From CAZCWX01 sp964502465 (lineage in GTDB: Bacteria; Desulfobacterota; Binatia; Bin18), in contig CAZCWX010000093.1 of the NCBI GenBank assembly GCA_964502465.1, positions 1 through 19,922 of the forward strand: 19,922 nucleotides of DNA, in the 5' to 3' direction. Shown piece by piece: positions 19,656 to 19,922 of the stretch (position 1 is the first letter of the stretch; every line of letters begins with the position of its first letter). The notes under the pieces were generated by a model, which worked only from the letters and a program-made list of their open reading frames with translations, was not told the origin of the DNA and did not search any database. The translations under genes were made by a program, and so were the position numbers.

Positions 19656-19720
19656 GTGCCACGGACAGCTTGTCTGCCCGTGAGGTTTACACGGGTGAAC
19701 AAGTCGCCCGTGGCACCCGG
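19656..19720. repeat. Double-hairpin palindromic repeat, copy 3
   Basis: Same length and ends as copy 1 (GTGCCAC to GTGGCACCCGG). First hairpin ACGGACAG-CTTGT-CTGCCCGT (19661-19681): its loop CTTGT is the reverse complement of the ACAAG loop of copy 1. Second hairpin CACGGGTGA-ACAAG-TCGCCCGTG (19690-19712) keeps ACAAG, with one G-T pair. Confidence 0.85.
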
Positions 19721-19733
19721 GGACTCGACGTCT

Positions 19734-19855
19734 CGTTCCGTCATTACGCCTTCCGTTTCCCGTTTCCCGCCTTCCGTCTTCCCGACTGTCCGACGGTCAG
19801 ACTGTTCTCTCTCGTCCTCCGTTCATCATTCCGCATTCATCATTCATCATTTTTG
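19734..19855 (+). other. C/T-rich tract with CATTCATCAT tandem repeats
   Basis: Low-complexity sequence: CCTTCCGTTTCCCGTTTCCCG and similar, then CGTCCTCCGTTCATCATT and CATTCATCATTCATCAT. No gene. It joins repeat copy 3 to a partial repeat at the window edge and resembles the in-gene tract at 14797-14828. Confidence 0.5.
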
Positions 19856-19860
19856 ATGAG

Positions 19861-19877
19861 TCACCCGTGGCGCCCGG
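19861..19877. repeat. Partial fourth repeat copy (right end only)
   Basis: TCACCCGTGGCGCCCGG matches the terminal 17 bases of repeat copy 1 with one change. The left part is missing and replaced by the CATCAT tract. Confidence 0.5.
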
Positions 19878-19922
19878 TGCCCTCTATCTCATTTAGGTCG
19901 TCCAATCGTTGACGGTGAGACC

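Noticed and set aside
18529..19877. CRISPR array
   Set aside because: The repeats are palindromic, few, and separated by genes and irregular distances; there are no uniform spacers and no cas genes.
1..19922. tRNA or rRNA genes
   Set aside because: I looked for T-loop-like GGTTCGAATCC patterns and cloverleaf arms and found none that fold convincingly.

Overview
The window looks like a chromosomal stretch of an uncultured Gram-negative bacterium. I see a lipobox lipoprotein, a divisome FtsB-like protein, a BamE-like lipoprotein, moderate GC and compact operons with 1-4 nt overlaps. An F420-type luciferase-like oxidoreductase, a short MetE-like enzyme, a ThuA-like protein and a probable selenoprotein fit a deltaproteobacterium-like, Binatota-like or Tectomicrobia-like lineage. 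That placement is inference only; nothing here is a decisive marker.

Layout. 1-308 (-): 5' part of a class III nucleotide cyclase leaving the window. 441-1274: ThuA-like protein. 1780-2232: secreted PRC-barrel protein. 2570-3646 (-): exported S33-type alpha/beta hydrolase. 3903-4440: truncated nitronate monooxygenase followed by an AhpD/CMD-like protein. 4512-7028 (-): a sulfur-flavoured operon (MetE-like, OsmC-like, two-domain rhodanese) transcribed divergently from proS-pyrF, then gcvH. 10279-10572 (-): ftsB-like gene. A palindrome-rich gap leads to a Lys/Ala-rich histone-H1-like protein with a clear terminator, an alpha/beta-hydrolase fold protein lacking its nucleophile, an unknown gene (-), an ABC-F ATPase, an LLM oxidoreductase and a BamE-like lipoprotein.

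The most interesting item is 16548-17588. A rhodanese is interrupted by an in-frame TGA exactly at its second active-site cysteine position (YCT-TGA-GEEASSA). The frame continues without a break through the rest of the rhodanese and into a complete class III cyclase domain. A stem-loop with the geometry of a bacterial SECIS follows the TGA. I read this as a selenocysteine rhodanese-cyclase fusion, that is, a candidate redox or sulfane-sulfur sensor making a cyclic nucleotide.

Directly downstream is a tandem duplication of a two-gene microprotein module: a two-helix membrane protein overlapping by ATGA with a 30-33 residue single-helix protein. The larger partner is damaged in both copies (no aligned start in one, a frameshift in the other), while the tiny partner is intact in both. 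The right end (18.4-19.9 kb) is accessory in character. It holds three copies plus a fragment of a ~61-65 bp double-hairpin palindromic repeat, a probable gene remnant abutting a repeat, and a small-protein/retropepsin-like pair whose second member is frameshifted. No tRNA, rRNA, CRISPR array or transposase gene was recognised.
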